In this document: in pieces, positions 9,601 through 19,441 of the stretch | How the letters are laid out: each line of letters opens with the position of its first letter | How positions within the stretch are numbered: the stretch's first letter is position 1 | Origin: Wocania_A sp965224845 | Lineage (GTDB): Bacteria; Bacteroidota; Bacteroidia; Flavobacteriales; Flavobacteriaceae | Reading direction: 5' to 3' | Assembly (NCBI GenBank): GCA_965224845.1 | Contig: CBDDAJ010000037.1 | Coordinates: forward strand, 1 to 64,000 | DNA: 64,000 bases | Notes under the pieces: generated by a model | The model's input: the letters and a program-made list of their open reading frames with translations, nothing else | Database searches by the model: none | What the model was told of the DNA's origin: nothing | Program-made: the position numbers and the translations under genes

Positions 9601-11818
9601 TTGCTAAAAATTGATAAGGTATGGTTCCGGTTGGAGATGGATTGATTTTAAAATGAATTTCAGAACCCGAAATTTGAGTGATACCAGCTTCAAAAACCCC
9701 ATCAAAATTTGAATCTACTAATAAGTGGTCGTCAGGATCTACTAAGGTTATGTTTTTATTTAAAGGGAGGATTTTAGCTATGAAATATTCATCATCTATA
9801 TTGGTATTTGGAAGCGAAATAGTTTCTTCAAATTTAATATTCAGAGGCTCTGTAAATACAAGAGAGTAAATGTTTTCTGCACTAGTGGCATTGCCTAAAA
9901 TACTGCTGAAGCCCCCAGAACTATTTCCGCTAAACAAATTAGTATTTCCTAAATTATTGGATTGAGTATAGTTGCCGCTTGTAATTGTATTATTTCTTGT
10001 ATTGTCTTGAAAAATTAATTCAGGAATGCTTAAAACACTTAAATTTAAAGCTGCATCTCCTTTGGATTCTGTACAGTTTAGAATGCCATCATTATCATTA
10101 TCTATATCAATATTGTCGATAATACCGTCGTTATCAATATCATCAGGACAAAAGCTTACTGGAACTTCTGTAGATTCTAGACGTTCTCCGGTACAGGTAA
10201 TTATTCCTATAAGTTTATATCTACCAGGTATGGTTGGGGTTAAATTAGGTTGACTTATGTTTGTATTGACGTACCCAGACCCATCATCAAACCACCATTC
10301 AAAACTATCAAAACTTTGAGTATTTGCTGCTTCTAAAGTTATATTTGGAATACAGTTTCCTAAGGTTTGAAATTGAACATTAAAATTAATTTCGGGAGCA
10401 GAAGGAAACCCAGAATAAAAACTTCCTGAGGTTGCATTACCATTATAATTAAAATAAGCACAGTATAATTCATCAGAGCTTTGAACAGAAACATTACCTA
10501 CAAGATCGTTTACCTTATAAGTTACATAGTTTGGGTTGCCAGTAATAGCACTAGGACCTGTGGTGTTAAAGTTAGAAATTGCTGTATTGTTAATAGTAAC
10601 CGTTGAACCTGTTTTTGTAACTATAGATACTCCACCCTTAAAGGTTATATTTCCTATTTTTTCTATTTGTGCTATATTATCTAAGTTTCCACGAGCTTCA
10701 CAGCTTAATGGCGGTACAAAAAACATGCCTTGATTGGCTTCGCTTGGAGAACCATTATTATCTAACCCACCGATACCTTGATATGTGAAAACTGGCTGAG
10801 ATGTTTCTACATACATATTGTCATTTGTGTTATATTGGTTGCCTTCAATTAGATAATACTCTCCAGCATTAATAGTTGTTATTGGAGTATTTCCGTTAAT
10901 ACTAATAGAGGTATTATTGTTATGGGCTACTATTAAAACATTTTCCCAAGCATTAGCACCATAACCTTTAACAAAGATATACTCGGTTCCAACTTTTGAT
11001 ATATCGACAATTTGATCAATCCCATAATCTCTACCATTACCATTATCAAAACTCCCATTTGTAGAACCACAATTGACAACAATATTTTTATCAGATTGTA
11101 CAAGAGCACCTATAAGGCCATCTTTATTTTCAATTGGATATGTGGAAGAATAGCTGTTCATTGCTATGATATAAGACTCTCCTTTGTTTAAATTAATACT
11201 TAAAGGAAAACTACCATTAAAATTTTCAACCTCAGTGTTATTTGAAATGTTAGAAAAATTAATATTAGTCATATCTTCGGTAGCCATTACAGAAACAAAA
11301 CTCATTAAATTTTCATTAGGAATACCTTGACTGTTAACTGTTCTTCCTGCTTCATTTGTATAAGCACCAACTCTAAAAGTTGTTCCTAAAGCAGAAAGCC
11401 CTTTGCTAACTAAAGCTCCAGCTTGCGAACGGTTTCTTGTGTTTACCCTAAGTGATACATAAATAGTACCATCAGCTTCTATAATATATCCTTTATTAAG
11501 TATTGTACTGGTTAGTGATGTAGAAACAAATAGCTGTCCGTCTCCGTTGTCTATAAAAACTTCTTGAGGATTTGTTTTTGAAACACTTCCGGTTATATAA
11601 CTTGAAGTTGGCTGCCCTACAGGCTTAATAGTATAAGAAATGGCGGTAGTATTTGGCGTTGAAATGTAGATGTATTGTTCTTCAACATTTGAAGAGCTAC
11701 TTCCTGAAGTAGTTAGAGGAGGAATATAATGTGTTTTGCTCAATTGAGAGAACCCTAGATTACTTATTAATGATAATAGAAAAATTAATAACCCTTTAGT
11801 GTAAGAACAACAGTTCAT
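6611..11818 (-). CDS. giant secreted protein: IgGFc-binding-like N-terminus, thrombospondin-type-3-like repeats, T9SS type B
   Basis: 1735 residues with a signal peptide ending near GFSQ. The first ~480 residues resemble the IgGFc-binding N-terminal domain seen in secreted bacterial adhesins. The middle has Ca-binding DxDxDG-type repeats (DIDNDGIIDNIDIDNDNDG, DLDSDNDGIPD, DLDSDNDGISD, DFDSDGDGCSD). Four copies of the cluster's Cys-Asp repeat follow (for example QCDDDDDGEFPFDTSQVEND). The gliding-motility C-terminal domain closes the protein (HPKYFTPNGDGTNDVWQIKG). A long, calcium-stiffened surface adhesin exported by T9SS is the natural reading; the target is not known. ATG at 11818 follows a 151-base gap to the next upstream gene, so it may have its own promoter. 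Confidence 0.87.
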   Translation of the reverse strand: MNCCSYTKGLLIFLLSLISNLGFSQLSKTHYIPPLTTSGSSSSNVEEQYIYISTPNTTAISYTIKPVGQPTSSYITGSVSKTNPQEVFIDNGDGQLFVSTSLTSTILNKGYIIEADGTIYVSLRVNTRNRSQAGALVSKGLSALGTTFRVGAYTNEAGRTVNSQGIPNENLMSFVSVMATEDMTNINFSNISNNTEVENFNGSFPLSINLNKGESYIIAMNSYSSTYPIENKDGLIGALVQSDKNIVVNCGSTNGSFDNGNGRDYGIDQIVDISKVGTEYIFVKGYGANAWENVLIVAHNNNTSISINGNTPITTINAGEYYLIEGNQYNTNDNMYVETSQPVFTYQGIGGLDNNGSPSEANQGMFFVPPLSCEARGNLDNIAQIEKIGNITFKGGVSIVTKTGSTVTINNTAISNFNTTGPSAITGNPNYVTYKVNDLVGNVSVQSSDELYCAYFNYNGNATSGSFYSGFPSAPEINFNVQFQTLGNCIPNITLEAANTQSFDSFEWWFDDGSGYVNTNISQPNLTPTIPGRYKLIGIITCTGERLESTEVPVSFCPDDIDNDGIIDNIDIDNDNDGILNCTESKGDAALNLSVLSIPELIFQDNTRNNTITSGNYTQSNNLGNTNLFSGNSSGGFSSILGNATSAENIYSLVFTEPLNIKFEETISLPNTNIDDEYFIAKILPLNKNITLVDPDDHLLVDSNFDGVFEAGITQISGSEIHFKINPSPTGTIPYQFLANQIDGFTFMHKLENGANSSIFTGGLTITCFKNDNDFDGIKDELDLDSDNDGIPDFIENQGTLITLSGIDTDANGLDDIFDINNLPIDTDIDTVPDFYDLDSDNDGISDLIESGQLGLFSDTDLNGIIDGNSFGINGWADNAETTPDSNLIGYILNDFDFDNIFSYIDFDSDGDGCSDVTEAGFSDANNDNYLGDNNVVVDLVADSATGQGLVTNASGGYTIPNSDYLDFAPLSITTQPVNTQVCESSTDTIFIVSPESEAYQWEVSIDGINWNVVTNDATYSGSQTASLTITNIPLSFHNYQYRVNLNRNGNNCGLYSSEIELTVNPLPIVSPLVSLVQCDDDDLTTLGFSPFNLTEANGKISTNANNETFTYFLTQSAALSGDITSTNYISNPTIFINRTISSDIIWARIENALGCASVAEIQLNVSTTVIPSNFLVSFNQCDDFLDIDGNNNANNNKRDGIAAFNFSSVTANILSFIPSGQNPLPPRYYRNEADALAEENEITDVSNYRNIGYPGSQTIYVRVDSNITNDCLGLGPHILLNVETLPIAHPINMNRQCDDDDDGEFPFDTSQVENDLLGSQNPTDVTITYLDALGNLLPSPLPNPFLTSSQTITIRITNNSTSAPDGPCYEETTLEFIVDKQPIANTISPQIVCDGDAGDIDDDNIYPFDTASYESTIRGSQTNMDIFFNYVDENGNQVNNSSTLPNPLISGNQTILVEVRNPINTSCIASTNIDLIVNPLPDFTVDSPRIVCSSNPEFEIDLKPIKASIIEDFDFEWNWTSLDGSLTNQFISNDEEITVSNPGTYSITLTKTDGSGCSRTRDIFIDASELATITHEDVTIIDLSENNSVYIDTTNLGIGTYEYALREEGAPFIIYQNEPTFNNVKSGFYTIYIQDAICGVATLPISVIGHPKYFTPNGDGTNDVWQIKGISSTSQPNSVIYIYDRYGKLIKQLSAKSDGWDGTFKGALLPTNDYWFKVFLQDGREFSGHFTLKR

Positions 11819-11969
11819 TTAAATTTAAAATTGAGATATTTTACTCGCGTAAATTAAGTGCACAACTAAAATATAGTATTTAATTAAATTTGACTTATAA
11901 AAACCTTAAAGGTTTAATTATTTAAGGTAAAATGAGTAATATTTATGGTAATGCTTTGTAAATGAAGTT

Positions 11970-14900
11970 TTAACGCTTTAAAGCGAAATGCCCTTTTATG
12001 TCAAATGTTTCTCCGTTTTGAATAACCTTAGCTACAAACCAATAATCATCTGAAGGCATATTATGTCCATTAAATGTACCATCCCAACCTATAGATGTGT
12101 GTGGCAGCGTTTTTAATAATTTGCCATGTCTGTTGTAAATATAAACAACTGTTCCTGGTATTTCCTGCACGCCAACTATGTGCCAAGTATCAAAGGTACC
12201 ATCGTTATTTGGTGTAACAAATTTTGGAATATCTATTACAACAACTTCAGTGGTTACATCTTTACAGCCATTTAAATCTCGAATAGTTACCACATGCAAT
12301 CCAAAAGTGACGTTTTCAAAGACGTTTGATATTTGAGGAACTCCATCATCTAAAATAAACACATAATCACCAATACCGCTTACATCAACCGTTATGCTAT
12401 TTGGATCAGCAAAATCAACTTTTGTAGTAAAATTGATAGTAGCATCTTCAGACTCAATTACAGTAAAATTTTTGGTATACGAGCAATCTGGACCAACAAC
12501 ATGAGGTGTAGTAACAGTAACCCAGTAATCACCAATATCTCCAACATCATCTAAAAGGATTTCTGTTGAGGTTTCTCCCGTAGACCATAAATAGGTGTCA
12601 TTAAGGTTGCCTGTGTCTGCACTAATAATTAAAGGTAAATCGTTTATACAAAGCGGCACAAGGTCTTCAATAGGAATTATTGGTAAAGGATTAATTCTGG
12701 TTGCAAATTGAGATATAGCAAAGCATCCTGTAGTATTATTTTGAACACGGGCATAGATGATTTCGTCATCAAAAGCAGAATGCATATTGGGTAGTACATT
12801 ATTTGCAGTCTCAGCGTTTGATAAATCGTTATAATATGTTACAGTATATGTAGAAGGATTTTGAGTGCCTAATATCGCATTTGTGTTTGCTGATAGATCA
12901 AATTCATAGAACCCATCAAAATCATCATCACAGCTTATTAAGTCTGGAGCTGTATTTGCTATAGGATTAGGGTTTATCTGTAAGTTAAAAGATAGCGTTA
13001 TTGGACAATTTATAAGTGGATCATTAACTCTAACGAAAATGATATGATTAGTTGAGGTATAATTAAATGTGTTCCCAATAGGATTTTGATTGTTATCGGC
13101 ATCATTTTGAGAATCATGATATGATATATTTACAAGGCTAGGATCGTTAACAATTTGAGCGTTTACAGTAGTTAAATCAAAAGTATTGGTATCGTTATCA
13201 CAAATTTCTATGGTGTTTATAGGGTTGGTAGCCGGTGGAGGAATTACAACCAAATCTAGTGGAATTACACTAAAGCACCCGGTTAATGTGTTTGCTACTT
13301 TAATATATACGGTTTTAGTGTTTGAGATATAATTTACCGGATCAGTAATTTCATTGCTATTATCTAACCCATCATTTTGATTGATATCAGTAAAATTTTC
13401 AAAATAATTTGTAATGAGATTATTTTGCAATCTATCATTAATTTGAAAATCGGCATTTTCTAAATTAAACGTAACAAATCCGTCATAATCTGTATCACAG
13501 CTTTCAAAGGGATTAGCTTGAGTAATATCTGGTGATGCGATAATATTAATACCTAATTCTTCAACAACATAACAAAACGAAGCACTACTTTCTATTCTTA
13601 CATAAAGTGTTTGCGGATTAGAAACGTTTGTATATTGTAATGGCTGAGGGTTAACATTATCTTCGGCATTTTGCCGTGTTAGATGAAATGTAACGTTAAG
13701 ATTATCTGGCGACCCTTGAGATATTTCAGTAACTTTTTCATTTAAATTAAAAAGATGAATTTGGTCGTTGGAAATATCGTCACAAATCAAATAAGGTGTA
13801 AACGCATTATACATAGGATCTGAAGATACTTGTAACACAAAGGATGAAGTAGTAAAACAGGTTGCATCAGTAATATTTTCTACACGGATATATATAGTTT
13901 GCGGAGTGCTTGTGTTTTGGTAAATAGTATTTTTGTCTATAGGAATTGTAAGAGCTGCGTCTTCAAAATAATAGACTTCCTTACCTGTTTGTCCGTTTAA
14001 AATTTCGGCATCTTTATCTATAAGCAAAAAATCTGCTGTAAATGTTCCATCATCTTTACATATTTGAAAGGGTGTTATATTTGGAATTACTGGTACGGTG
14101 TTTACTGTTACATCTAGTGTTACTATATTATAGCAACTCAGACTATCATCATTTTCGACACGAATGTATATAGTTTGTGTATTAGCATTATAATTGGTTC
14201 TGTTGGTTATTGGGTTTACATTATTATTGGCATCATCTATAGAAGTAAAAAAATCTATATTGATACCAGCTGTACTTGTAACTGTTTCCGAAATTTTATT
14301 TTCAAGGTTTATAATTGAAAAGCCATCTTGATCATCATCACAAATCACTATAGGAGTTGGTGATGTTGCTGCGGGAGCAAGGTTTATTTGAATCTCAAAT
14401 GGGTTTATGGTACTGCAACTGGTATCTATATTTTCTATACGGGCATATATGGTTTCTACCATAGCAGTATTTGTATAGAAAGGCGGTAACTGATTTGTAT
14501 TATTTTGAGCATCAATGTCAGAAGAGAAGTAACGAACTTCAAAATTGGTGTTGCCACCAGTAACGATATTATCTAATGAAGCTAAATCAATACTTACAAA
14601 GCCATCGTCATCAGTATCACAATATGGTAATGGATTAGCTGGATTAAATAACAATACAGGATTTACTAATAATGTTATTTCAGAAAAGTCGGAACAGCCA
14701 CTAACAACATCGTCTATTTTAATATAAAGCGTAGTTGGACTTGTAGCAGGAAATAATACACTAGTATCTATAGGGTTTGTATCGGTATCTCTTTCTGTTT
14801 CCGTTTCATAAAATGTAACGACAATGTTTGGTAATTCGTTAGCAATAAATTGAGCAACGGTAGTTAAGTCAAAATTTAAAGTATCGTTTTCATCATCATT

Positions 14901-16850
14901 AGTATCACATAATGCGAAATCTCCAGTATCTGTGCCTGTTAACAGTAAATTGGTATGGGGTTCAAGCGGAACTATAGAGGCACACCCTGTATTATTATCT
15001 TCAATTCTAATGTAAAGTCTGGTAGAACCAGGTTCTAGTAAAGCGTTTTGATATTGGTAGTTGGTTTCATCGGCTACCGGATTAATGCCACTTTGAGCAT
15101 CTGGTAATGTTTCATGAAATGTAATAGTTACCGTTGTAGGGTCTAAGCCCATTAAAACATCATTAATTACTTGAGTTAAATTAAAATCGGCACTACCGTC
15201 ATGGTCTGTATCACAGGCATCTATATATTGCGTATCTCTATTAACTATTGGGCTGGTAGTCATGTTAATTGTTAGAGATGACGTATTTACACAACCCGTT
15301 TGCGTATTTATAACCCTTACATAAACCGTTTCAGTAGGTGTATTTGTATTTACATAGGGTATAGGAATAGGGTTTACACCATTACTTGCATCAACAGCGC
15401 TATAATGATAACTTACAACTAAATTACTTTGTCCTGAAGTAATTTCAGCATCTTTTTGGGTTAAGTCGATAATTGTATAACCATCTGGCACAGTGTCACT
15501 ATCACAAACTTCTAAAGGTATTGGATCTGTTATATTAGGTACTGGGCTTACTATTAAATTAAATGTTGTAAAGCCATAGCAACCTGAATCTAAATCCTGA
15601 ATACGTACATAAATGGTTTGTGGATTAGTGGTGTTAGAAAAATTACCTGTAACACTATTTGCATTATTTCTCGCATCGGCATCAGACAGATGGTAAGAAA
15701 AAGAATAGTTTGTAAAAGGGATATTGTTTATTACTTCTGTGTTTTTTGTAGTTAGGTCAAATATTTCTGTTCCATCACTACTAATATCATCACATAAAAT
15801 ATAGTCTGATATTGGGTTAATGGGCTCTTCAGTATTTAAAACAACTACAACTTCGTCTGTTTCTACACAGGCATTTCCATTTAAATCAACAGTAACTTCA
15901 ACTCTATATGTGCCATCTTGTGTTGCACTTATTGTTGAAAGCGTTGTTGCCAACGGATTATTATCTAAAAACCAGGCATAAGTAGCTAGTGGATTTTGTA
16001 TATCAGCATCTAAAGATACAGAAGGCCCACATGTTGAAACATCATCACCTAAATCTAAAATTTTAAAACTATTCCCTTCAATAAATACGGCCGAATCGAA
16101 GGTGCCATCTGTTTGGTCTGCTATAACCAATTTTATATGATATTGCACATAAGGGGTTATTGTTGTTGATGCGGTTAGAACATTAGTCCTTCCATTGTAA
16201 TTGGTGTCTCCTATATTGTAGCCATCAAAATATTGATCATTTTGAGCAGGACAAACTCCAAAAATCTCATCGTGTATGGTATTGGTATTAACAGGTGTTG
16301 AGGTGCCGGGAACCAACGCAATATTTTGATAGGGTAGTGCACTCCCTGTTTCTTTAATTAAAAACGCAAAACCATCAGAAAGTTGGCAGGGGTTTATTCC
16401 AAAATACTCTTCTGATGCTAATAAATAGTTAAATTGAAGTTGGCTGGAAATTGAAACAATATCAAACTCAATAGAAGTTGCATTTAGTGTATTCGTAACT
16501 CCTAATGCTGCTTCTAAATCTGGGTCTGTTCCCCAAATTGTTGAACCTTCACTTAAAGTTGGTGTTGTTACTCCGTTTCCTCCAGACGTGGCGTTTCCCG
16601 TAGAAAGCATAATACCACTTTGAAAGGGAAAATTTGAACTTGCCCGATTAAATTGAGCGTAGCTAGAAAAGCCACTGGAGCTGCCATTTACAGATGATGT
16701 AATATTTGTAATTTCTACACAACTATTTTGTACTAAGTTATTTTCAATAAGGGGCTGTAAGCCAATAGAATCATCAATGGAAATTTGTTGAGAAAACGCA
16801 TAACTACCCCATAGCAAAAGTATTCCCATTAAGTAGTTAACAAATTTCAT
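11970..16850 (-). CDS. giant secreted repeat protein, choice-of-anchor-L-like, T9SS type B
   Basis: 1626 residues from the ATG at 16850; a longer reading begins with TTG at 16883, but the signal peptide MKFVNYLMGILLLWGSYAFS fits the ATG. The N-terminal domain is of the choice-of-anchor L type (FPFQSGIMLSTGNATSGGNG, LLASEEYFGINPCQ). About eleven tandem copies of an ~85-residue repeat follow; each starts with a xCDxDxDGxxxFxL-like motif and carries a conserved TxYVRVEN-like strand (for example ACDTDHDGSADFNL, SCDTDYDGFVTFNL, SCDDDFDGFYEFDL). The gliding-motility C-terminal domain (IPKFVTPNNDGTFDTWHIVG) ends the protein. The repeats suggest an extended rod on the cell surface. It is the most repeat-rich member of the six-gene cluster. 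Confidence 0.88.
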   Translation of the reverse strand: MKFVNYLMGILLLWGSYAFSQQISIDDSIGLQPLIENNLVQNSCVEITNITSSVNGSSSGFSSYAQFNRASSNFPFQSGIMLSTGNATSGGNGVTTPTLSEGSTIWGTDPDLEAALGVTNTLNATSIEFDIVSISSQLQFNYLLASEEYFGINPCQLSDGFAFLIKETGSALPYQNIALVPGTSTPVNTNTIHDEIFGVCPAQNDQYFDGYNIGDTNYNGRTNVLTASTTITPYVQYHIKLVIADQTDGTFDSAVFIEGNSFKILDLGDDVSTCGPSVSLDADIQNPLATYAWFLDNNPLATTLSTISATQDGTYRVEVTVDLNGNACVETDEVVVVLNTEEPINPISDYILCDDISSDGTEIFDLTTKNTEVINNIPFTNYSFSYHLSDADARNNANSVTGNFSNTTNPQTIYVRIQDLDSGCYGFTTFNLIVSPVPNITDPIPLEVCDSDTVPDGYTIIDLTQKDAEITSGQSNLVVSYHYSAVDASNGVNPIPIPYVNTNTPTETVYVRVINTQTGCVNTSSLTINMTTSPIVNRDTQYIDACDTDHDGSADFNLTQVINDVLMGLDPTTVTITFHETLPDAQSGINPVADETNYQYQNALLEPGSTRLYIRIEDNNTGCASIVPLEPHTNLLLTGTDTGDFALCDTNDDENDTLNFDLTTVAQFIANELPNIVVTFYETETERDTDTNPIDTSVLFPATSPTTLYIKIDDVVSGCSDFSEITLLVNPVLLFNPANPLPYCDTDDDGFVSIDLASLDNIVTGGNTNFEVRYFSSDIDAQNNTNQLPPFYTNTAMVETIYARIENIDTSCSTINPFEIQINLAPAATSPTPIVICDDDQDGFSIINLENKISETVTSTAGINIDFFTSIDDANNNVNPITNRTNYNANTQTIYIRVENDDSLSCYNIVTLDVTVNTVPVIPNITPFQICKDDGTFTADFLLIDKDAEILNGQTGKEVYYFEDAALTIPIDKNTIYQNTSTPQTIYIRVENITDATCFTTSSFVLQVSSDPMYNAFTPYLICDDISNDQIHLFNLNEKVTEISQGSPDNLNVTFHLTRQNAEDNVNPQPLQYTNVSNPQTLYVRIESSASFCYVVEELGINIIASPDITQANPFESCDTDYDGFVTFNLENADFQINDRLQNNLITNYFENFTDINQNDGLDNSNEITDPVNYISNTKTVYIKVANTLTGCFSVIPLDLVVIPPPATNPINTIEICDNDTNTFDLTTVNAQIVNDPSLVNISYHDSQNDADNNQNPIGNTFNYTSTNHIIFVRVNDPLINCPITLSFNLQINPNPIANTAPDLISCDDDFDGFYEFDLSANTNAILGTQNPSTYTVTYYNDLSNAETANNVLPNMHSAFDDEIIYARVQNNTTGCFAISQFATRINPLPIIPIEDLVPLCINDLPLIISADTGNLNDTYLWSTGETSTEILLDDVGDIGDYWVTVTTPHVVGPDCSYTKNFTVIESEDATINFTTKVDFADPNSITVDVSGIGDYVFILDDGVPQISNVFENVTFGLHVVTIRDLNGCKDVTTEVVVIDIPKFVTPNNDGTFDTWHIVGVQEIPGTVVYIYNRHGKLLKTLPHTSIGWDGTFNGHNMPSDDYWFVAKVIQNGETFDIKGHFALKR

Positions 16851-16988
16851 AGCAGTAGGTTTCTTTTTATTTGGCAAACTCAATTAATTTATTAACTGAA
16901 TTTAGTTGTGAAAAATAGACTTTTTTTAGATGAAACGCAAAATATATCCGATAAAATGCATTTTTAATTGGTTTTTATGATTTGTTTG

Positions 16989-18269
16989 TTAGTATTTTAA
17001 GGTAAAATGGTTTTTAAAAATTCTTCCATCTTGTAGGGTTATTGCAAACCAATAATCATCAGCGGGTAATTTTTGGCCATTGTATAATCCGTCCCAGCCT
17101 TCGCCAAGCGGATTTAATTGTTTGATAAGCTTACCGAACCTATTAAAAATACGAATATTAGTATTTGGTTGGAACATACTGGAAATGCCCAGCACCTGCC
17201 AGGTGTCATGTACGCCATCATTGTTAGGCGTAAAAAACTTAGGAAATCCAATAACAGAAACAGGGTTTTGTACTGTTCCACAATTGTTTTTAGTATCTCT
17301 AACGGTTATGGTATAAATGCCAGGGGAAACATTTTCAAAAACATTACTATCTTGATACGGCGCATATATTATATTGTTCTGGTCGAGTAATCGGTATTGA
17401 TAACTACCTTCACCAGAAACAAAAACAGAAATCCTATTATTTTGAGAAGCATCTACCACTTCAATGTTTTCAAAAGTTGCAATATTAGAGGCTTCAACGG
17501 TAATCGTTCTATCTTTGGTACACCCATTGGCATTTGTAACGGTTACGGAGTAGGTACCGGTTTGGTTAATAGCCACTTCATATGTTGTTTCACCAGAAGC
17601 CCAGTTATAGGTATAATTTGTTGGGTTATCGTTAATAACAGCAGCATTTAAAGGTACAGTAACCGGAAATGTGTTGAGGCAGTAATAGGCTAAATCTTCA
17701 GTTTCAATATTAGGTAATTGGTTAACTGTTAAAAGCACCTCGCTAATTCCATAGCAATTATTAGCGTTTTCTACCCGGGCATAAATGGTTTGCGAATACG
17801 GGATAGTATTAGTAAAAGTTGCCCCAAGATTATTTACTTCAAGTAAAGCATCATTATAGGTTTGGTAATAGGAAATGGTTAAACCAGCAGGAAGCCCATT
17901 AACAATGGCGTTGTTGGCATCACTTAAATTAAAATTAAAGAACCCATCTTCCATACCATCATCATCACAAGCAATAAGTTCAGTATCTCCAGAGTCTGTA
18001 AGGCTTACCTCTAGGGTCAATTCAGCAGGCGAGGTACAGTTAGTACGATTATCGATAACTTCTACGTATATAGTTTGTGGGTTGGTAGTGTTTGTAAATG
18101 CATTGCCATCGATGGGGTTTGTTCTGGCAGCATCGGTATAAAATTTAGTTGATAAATTGGGAACAGCATTGGTTAAAACAGCATTGGCTTGGTTAAGATT
18201 AAATAGTGTTAATCCATCTATAGTACCATCTTCATCGCATTGTAACAGGGTTTCGTTAAAGGCTTCGGG
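16989..18269 (-). repeat. 1281-bp direct repeat, copy 1
   Basis: Covers the 3' half of the 815-residue T9SS gene, from the stop codon to the start of the repeat that begins EAFNETLLQCDEDG. It matches 22800-24080 at every base I compared except two: one in the codon giving Asn (here) or Ser (copy 2) in ATFEN/SIEVV, and one synonymous change. Identity stops abruptly at both ends. Confidence 0.95.
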
Positions 18270-19436
18270 ATTAAGGTGTACAATTAAATTTAAAGGAGTT
18301 ATACTTTTACAATCTGGGTTTAATGCATCTTCAATTCTAACAAATATTTGCTGATTAAATGGTGTTGTATTATAATAGGAGTTAGATAATGGATTTATTC
18401 TTGCTTCTGCATCTAATGAAGTGGCATGGTAAGTAATATTAATATCTGCTGGGTTTTGACCATTTAAAATTTCAGTATTTCTGGAAGGTAAATCAAAAAT
18501 TACCTGACCATTAGTATTATTCCCATCAACCGAGTTGTCGCAAAGTTCGTAATCTGCTGGTTGAGTAAAATCGGGCCCTAGATTAACATGCAATTGAAAA
18601 TTAGTCAACTCAAAACAACCGGTAGTGTTATTTGTAATTCTTGCATGAATGGTTTGAGGGTTATTTATATTGGTATATGGGCTATTTAATTCATTTATCC
18701 CAATATTAGCATCACTAATATTTTCGTGATAAGTTATGGTAACATCGTTTTGAGTTCCAGCAATCAAACTCGTATTGTCTGTTAGATTAAAAGTTGTAAA
18801 TCCATTATTAAAGGGGGTAACTACATCACAGCTTTCTAAATTTAAAGGTGTGCCATTTACATTTGATTGATCTGTAGGAGGATCAGAAAATTGGGCTGTA
18901 CCTGTCCATTGCAGGCTAAAGGCACTGTTGCCAATAGGCCTGTCTATTACTATATAGTAAGTTTCTCCTGCTTGTACATCTAGCCACCTTACAAAACTAT
19001 CACCTTTTGAACCTGCGCCTTCCGTTGTATCTGTAGAAGTTCCATTCATCCCTGTTAAGTTGTTTGCAAGATTAGCAGCTTGGGGGTTGGTAGTTGAACA
19101 ACGAATAGCCTGACCTATATTCCCGCAGGTTGCATTGGGCCCAAAAACGAAAAAATCATAATCTTCAGTTATAGCAGTACTGCTTGGAGTTAATGTAAAA
19201 CCTAATGTTCCGCTTGTTACTAAAGTAACTTTTAACCATACACTATTGTTTTCTTGACTTTCACAGTTTTGACCAAAACCAAGTTCTTGGGTGCCAATAC
19301 CACTTACATTAAGGCTTATATTCGAATTTCCGCAAACAATTACTGCATCAGAGCAGTCAGTAGGTTGCTGACCTGCTATATTATTATAGCATAATAAAAA
19401 AATAAATAACACAGCTATTTTTGGAACTAATTTCAA
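16989..19436 (-). CDS. secreted T9SS type B repeat protein with recently exchanged 3' half
   Basis: 815 residues. A signal peptide (IAVLFIFLLCYNNIAGQ) precedes a ~180-residue jelly-roll-like domain with several Cys (CSDAVIVCGNSNISLNVSG, FVRWLDVQAGETYYIVID), similar to domains that precede T9SS repeats. Four copies of the Cys-Asp repeat follow (SCDVVTPFNNGFTTFNL, LCDNSVDGNNTNGQVIFDL, QCDEDGTIDGLTLFNL, ACDDDGMEDGFFNFNL). The end is the gliding-motility sorting domain (FPKFFTPNNDGVHDTWQVLG). The 3' 1281 bp are nearly identical to those of the gene at 22800, differing at one amino acid. It starts 5 bases after the stop of the gene at 19442, so the two are probably co-transcribed. Confidence 0.88.
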   Translation of the reverse strand: MKLVPKIAVLFIFLLCYNNIAGQQPTDCSDAVIVCGNSNISLNVSGIGTQELGFGQNCESQENNSVWLKVTLVTSGTLGFTLTPSSTAITEDYDFFVFGPNATCGNIGQAIRCSTTNPQAANLANNLTGMNGTSTDTTEGAGSKGDSFVRWLDVQAGETYYIVIDRPIGNSAFSLQWTGTAQFSDPPTDQSNVNGTPLNLESCDVVTPFNNGFTTFNLTDNTSLIAGTQNDVTITYHENISDANIGINELNSPYTNINNPQTIHARITNNTTGCFELTNFQLHVNLGPDFTQPADYELCDNSVDGNNTNGQVIFDLPSRNTEILNGQNPADINITYHATSLDAEARINPLSNSYYNTTPFNQQIFVRIEDALNPDCKSITPLNLIVHLNPEAFNETLLQCDEDGTIDGLTLFNLNQANAVLTNAVPNLSTKFYTDAARTNPIDGNAFTNTTNPQTIYVEVIDNRTNCTSPAELTLEVSLTDSGDTELIACDDDGMEDGFFNFNLSDANNAIVNGLPAGLTISYYQTYNDALLEVNNLGATFTNTIPYSQTIYARVENANNCYGISEVLLTVNQLPNIETEDLAYYCLNTFPVTVPLNAAVINDNPTNYTYNWASGETTYEVAINQTGTYSVTVTNANGCTKDRTITVEASNIATFENIEVVDASQNNRISVFVSGEGSYQYRLLDQNNIIYAPYQDSNVFENVSPGIYTITVRDTKNNCGTVQNPVSVIGFPKFFTPNNDGVHDTWQVLGISSMFQPNTNIRIFNRFGKLIKQLNPLGEGWDGLYNGQKLPADDYWFAITLQDGRIFKNHFTLKY

Positions 19437-19441
19437 AATGT

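Noticed and set aside
16851..16883. TTG-started N-terminal extension of the 1626-residue protein
   Set aside because: The extension (SLPNKKKPTA) precedes a complete signal peptide that begins with the ATG at 16850.
17080..18141. Several plus-strand open frames inside the duplicated segment, repeated at 22891-23952
   Set aside because: They are antisense shadows of the T9SS genes; their conservation only reflects the DNA duplication.
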